A DNA stretch of 64,000 nucleotides. It comes from Bradyrhizobium erythrophlei (GTDB lineage Bacteria > Pseudomonadota > Alphaproteobacteria > Rhizobiales > Xanthobacteraceae). The translations under genes and the position numbers were made by a program. Where the stretch lies: positions 3,472,001 through 3,536,000 of the forward strand of contig NZ_LT670849.1 of NCBI RefSeq assembly GCF_900142985.1. Direction: 5' to 3'. The notes beneath the pieces are model-generated. The model made no database searches. It saw only the letters and a program-made list of their open reading frames with translations, and was not told where the DNA came from. Numbering within the stretch: position 1 is the stretch's first letter; the number at the start of each line of letters is the position of its first letter. This document shows, piece after piece, positions 61,128 to 64,000 of this stretch.

Positions 61128-64000
61128 GTGAATTACTTCGGCAAGTTTGATGCCACGGTCTCTGATGCGCTGGGTCAGCACCCGGGCGCTCACCTTTATT
61201 CTGAGAAGGTGCACGCCGCGCATGTTCCGTCGGACGCGGTCGTCGTTCCCGACGCTGAGTTGCTGTTCAGAGGCGACTTCAAACGCGCAGGCGTCGACCT
61301 TGTTCTTTCCGGCGACGGCCACGAGTACGTCGTCCACGACTACTTCAAGGGCCAGAAGCACGCGCCATTGGCTGCGACCGATGGCGCTTTCCTCACCGGC
61401 GATATCGTCAACGCGTTGGCCGGTCAGGTTCAGATCGCGCAGGCTGGTGGCGCTGCGGGCGGCAGCCAGGTCATTGGCCATGTAACGAAGCTGGTTGGCA
61501 CCGCGACCGCGACCCGCAACGGCGTCTCGATCATTCTCAACAATGGTGACAACGTCGAAAAAGGCGACGTTGTCCAGTCTGGGGCGGATTCGACGCTCGG
61601 CATCACCTTTATCGACGGCACCGTGTTCGGCCTGTCGTCGAATTCGCGGATGGTGCTGAACGAGATGGTCTACGACCCGAACGGGTCGAACAACTCGTCA
61701 CTGCTGAGCCTGGTGGCCGGCACCATCACCTTCGTCGCCGGCGAAACCGCCAAGCACGGCGACATGAAAGTCGATACGCCGGTTGCGACCATGGGTATTC
61801 GCGGCACCGCGGTCCTGGTCGAGATCGACTTCGCATTGAACGATGCGAAATTCCAGGTTCTGGTCGAGCCCGACGGCACCACCGGCTCCTACATCCTGTT
61901 CGACAAGACGACGCTGACGCCGCTGGCCGTGGTCGACAAGGCCGGGCAGCAGATCAACATCTCGAATGGCCTGTTGAGCCAGACGACGTCGCCGCTGTCG
62001 CCCGAGATCCAGAAGCTCATCACCGATGTATTCTCGCTGAAGTTTTCCGACAGCACGAGCACCAAGGCGCTCGAGCATTTTACCGACTCGATCATTCCGA
62101 CCCCGTTCGGGATCGTTAAAGTCGTCCTGGTTAACAGCACCCTGCCGCAATTTACGGTTACGAACGCGCTAGCACCGACCAGTGGTCCACCTGCGAACAA
62201 CGGCGCGAACATCAGTCATATTGCCGAGGCGCCGTTCTTCACGACGGTCAGCGATGGCAAGATAACCGAGCTGCCGGTCACGACTGGTAGTAGTGCGGTC
62301 GACAAGACGACCGGCACATTCAACTACTTCGACGTCAATGCGAGCGATCATCCGACGGTGTCGGTGTCGTTTGCCTCCTTTTCCTATACGCAGAAGCAGC
62401 CTTCAGGGCAGGTGGTGGACATCACCGCCAAGCTGAACGCGCTGGAGCTTGCAGATATCAAGGCGGTCGAAAACGCCATCACCGTCACCCAGGGCACTTT
62501 CAATAGCGTTGGCAATGGCACGGCCTCCTACATCTACAAGATCGCCGACGGCGCCTTCGATTTCCTCGCGGCGAACGAGACGCTGACGCTGACCTTCAAT
62601 GCGACCGTCGATAACAATTATCTGCCGGCCGACCAGACCGGATCGCAAACGTTCACCATCACGATCACGGGCAGCAACGACGTACCGAAGTTCACCAGCC
62701 CGCAGCAGAACATCACCTTTGCTCCTGCCGGCCACGACACCAGTGGTGGCAATCTGTTCCCGGACACCGCGACAAACGGCACGCTGGCCTTCACCGATCC
62801 CGATCTGACCGACACCCACACGCCCAGCGTGGAAATGACGAGCGCGCTGCTCAACGGACAGCCGCTCAGTGAGATCGTCGGGGCGGATCGTTACAAGGCG
62901 TTCGCGGACGCGGTGACCGTCAAGATCACGACGGCGGACGACAGCACGGGCACCGGCACCGGACAGGTCGAATGGACGCTTGCGGATCTCGAGGTCTACC
63001 TGGCGGACCTCGTTCCCGATGGCGAGAAGTTGATCCTGACCTACACCGTCACCGTGACGGATTCGCAAGGCGCGACCTCGCAGCAGAACATCGTCGTTAC
63101 GATTGAAGGCAACCAGCCGGCAGTGACGGCCTGGATCGATATCAATCCGATCCCTGACGGCGGTGCGGCGCTTTGGAGCGACGCGGCCAATTGGGAAAGC
63201 GATCTGGCGCCGACCAAGGCCGACGATGTGTTTATCGGCAACGATCAGGTAAACCCCAAGGCCGCGACGTTCCCGGTGACGGTGGATGCCGACGCGCAGG
63301 CCAAATCGCTGAGCATGAACGACTTCAGCGACGGGATCGGAAGCCCGACGTTACATGTTAACTCGGGCGTCACCCTGGCGATTTCCGGTGACCTGAACCT
63401 GAACACGTCCACGGCGACGGACTCGCACAATAAGCCTCTTGTCCTCGCGACCGCTCAAGCGATTATCGACAACTATGGAACGATCACGGTCGGCGGCATC
63501 GCCGAGTTGCTGAAGAGCAGCGTCCTGGATAATTACGGCTCGCTCGTTCTGAGCGGGGGCGGTGATTTCAAGGATCAAACCAGCGTCACCAACGCCGGGA
63601 CGATTGAAATCGCCGACAGCAGTACGTTCAACGTGGCGGTCGATATCCAGAATTCCTACAAGGGCACTAACGGTACGTTGCAGATCGACCAGGGTGCCAC
63701 GCTGAAGATCCTGGACGGAGTCGATAGCTCAGGGCACACGGTCGGCACCACCATTTCCGACGGCAAGGTGACGATTGCGGGTGGCGGCACGCTCGATGTT
63801 GAAAGCGGCAAGGGCGTAACGCTCAACAATGTGGAGGTCGACGGCACCAACGCCGCATCTCCGGACCCGGCCAGCCTCATCGAAGTCGGTAAGGCGGGCG
63901 CAGCGACCCTGGTGCTGGAGAACGGCACCAAGATCGAAAATGGTGCGCTCAAGGTTTTCGGCGGCAGCACCCTCGATATCGAGAGCAGCGCCGGCGCCAC
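61128..64000 (+). CDS. FecR/VCBS-type large surface protein, 5' part
   Basis: 957 complete codons are seen; the gene runs off the window. The start is GTG 61128 (VNYFGKFDATVSDALG); the stop upstream in frame is at 61092. There is no signal peptide, as in type I-secreted adhesins. Residues about 100-225 form a FecR-like domain (VEKGDVVQSGADSTLGITFIDG, then VATMGIRGTAVLVE). From about 350 come VCBS-like repeats (TFTITITGSNDVPKFTS, then NGTLAFTDPDLTDTHT). After about 670 are beta-helix-like repeats (IDNYGTITVGG and LDNYGSLVLSGG). The acidic, Thr/Asp-rich make-up fits a Ca-binding adhesin. Confidence 0.85.
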   Translation, partial: MNYFGKFDATVSDALGQHPGAHLYSEKVHAAHVPSDAVVVPDAELLFRGDFKRAGVDLVLSGDGHEYVVHDYFKGQKHAPLAATDGAFLTGDIVNALAGQVQIAQAGGAAGGSQVIGHVTKLVGTATATRNGVSIILNNGDNVEKGDVVQSGADSTLGITFIDGTVFGLSSNSRMVLNEMVYDPNGSNNSSLLSLVAGTITFVAGETAKHGDMKVDTPVATMGIRGTAVLVEIDFALNDAKFQVLVEPDGTTGSYILFDKTTLTPLAVVDKAGQQINISNGLLSQTTSPLSPEIQKLITDVFSLKFSDSTSTKALEHFTDSIIPTPFGIVKVVLVNSTLPQFTVTNALAPTSGPPANNGANISHIAEAPFFTTVSDGKITELPVTTGSSAVDKTTGTFNYFDVNASDHPTVSVSFASFSYTQKQPSGQVVDITAKLNALELADIKAVENAITVTQGTFNSVGNGTASYIYKIADGAFDFLAANETLTLTFNATVDNNYLPADQTGSQTFTITITGSNDVPKFTSPQQNITFAPAGHDTSGGNLFPDTATNGTLAFTDPDLTDTHTPSVEMTSALLNGQPLSEIVGADRYKAFADAVTVKITTADDSTGTGTGQVEWTLADLEVYLADLVPDGEKLILTYTVTVTDSQGATSQQNIVVTIEGNQPAVTAWIDINPIPDGGAALWSDAANWESDLAPTKADDVFIGNDQVNPKAATFPVTVDADAQAKSLSMNDFSDGIGSPTLHVNSGVTLAISGDLNLNTSTATDSHNKPLVLATAQAIIDNYGTITVGGIAELLKSSVLDNYGSLVLSGGGDFKDQTSVTNAGTIEIADSSTFNVAVDIQNSYKGTNGTLQIDQGATLKILDGVDSSGHTVGTTISDGKVTIAGGGTLDVESGKGVTLNNVEVDGTNAASPDPASLIEVGKAGAATLVLENGTKIENGALKVFGGSTLDIESSAGA

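Noticed and set aside
62403..63068. Minus-strand frame within the FecR/VCBS gene
   Set aside because: The plus frame carries FecR and VCBS motifs without a break. The minus reading is an Arg/Val-rich shadow.

Overview
The window reads as chromosome from a high-GC soil alphaproteobacterium of the Bradyrhizobium/Rhodopseudomonas type. I infer this from protein style: many TctC/Bug solute-binding proteins, a CarD paralogue, a FecR/VCBS surface protein and a BTLCP peptidase. No rRNA, tRNA or CRISPR array was seen.

Layout. 1-7.6 kb: end of a rhodanese gene, a GntR/FCD repressor, and a divergent run of cupin, MFS importer, fumarylacetoacetase-family hydrolase, dienelactone hydrolase, small DUF6295-like protein, Bug protein and FAD monooxygenase. 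This looks like a ring-hydroxylation and cleavage pathway with its own uptake. 7.7-18.5 kb: small and hypothetical genes, an NDH-2-like oxidoreductase, CarD, two ABC solute-binding proteins, a second Bug protein, a threonine-synthase-like enzyme and a short NAD(P)-binding protein. 18.8-27.9 kb: a PAS-PAS-GAF-GGDEF-EAL protein, a membrane protein, an ACS-type MFS importer, and an FAD monooxygenase/Bug/hydrolase set on the minus strand. 28.1-38.8 kb: a plastic island with a broken binding-protein gene, an IS1111-type and an IS110-type element, three copies of a 100-140 bp repeat, a chimeric ORF, a TonB-like ORF and a truncated winged-helix regulator. It also holds an AbrB-type membrane protein, an isochorismatase-fold hydrolase and TetR and AraC regulators. 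39-44.3 kb: SPFH protein, an HtrA-like protein without its catalytic triad, an overlapping LuxR regulator, cytochrome b561 and a histidine phosphatase. 44.5-53.3 kb: NicC-like monooxygenase, alpha/beta hydrolase, MFS, M29 aminopeptidase, cupin, amidohydrolase, MBL-fold protein and an epoxide-hydrolase-like enzyme. 53.3-64 kb: ABC exporter pair, PQQ alcohol dehydrogenase with a haem domain, LprI-like and PsiF-like secreted proteins, a LapG-type peptidase, and the first 2.9 kb of a FecR/VCBS surface protein.

Two non-coding systems stand out. First, four copies of a ~165 bp double-hairpin element (3.05, 6.23, 15.16 and 49.43 kb) are bounded by CTAGTGG/CCACTAG and show compensatory stem changes. 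Second, the IS1111-type element (28,970-30,346) sits in the loop of a short palindrome that also occurs unoccupied nearby. Its 3' non-coding end folds on paper into two loops carrying matches to the target and to the element's own end, as expected of a bridge RNA.
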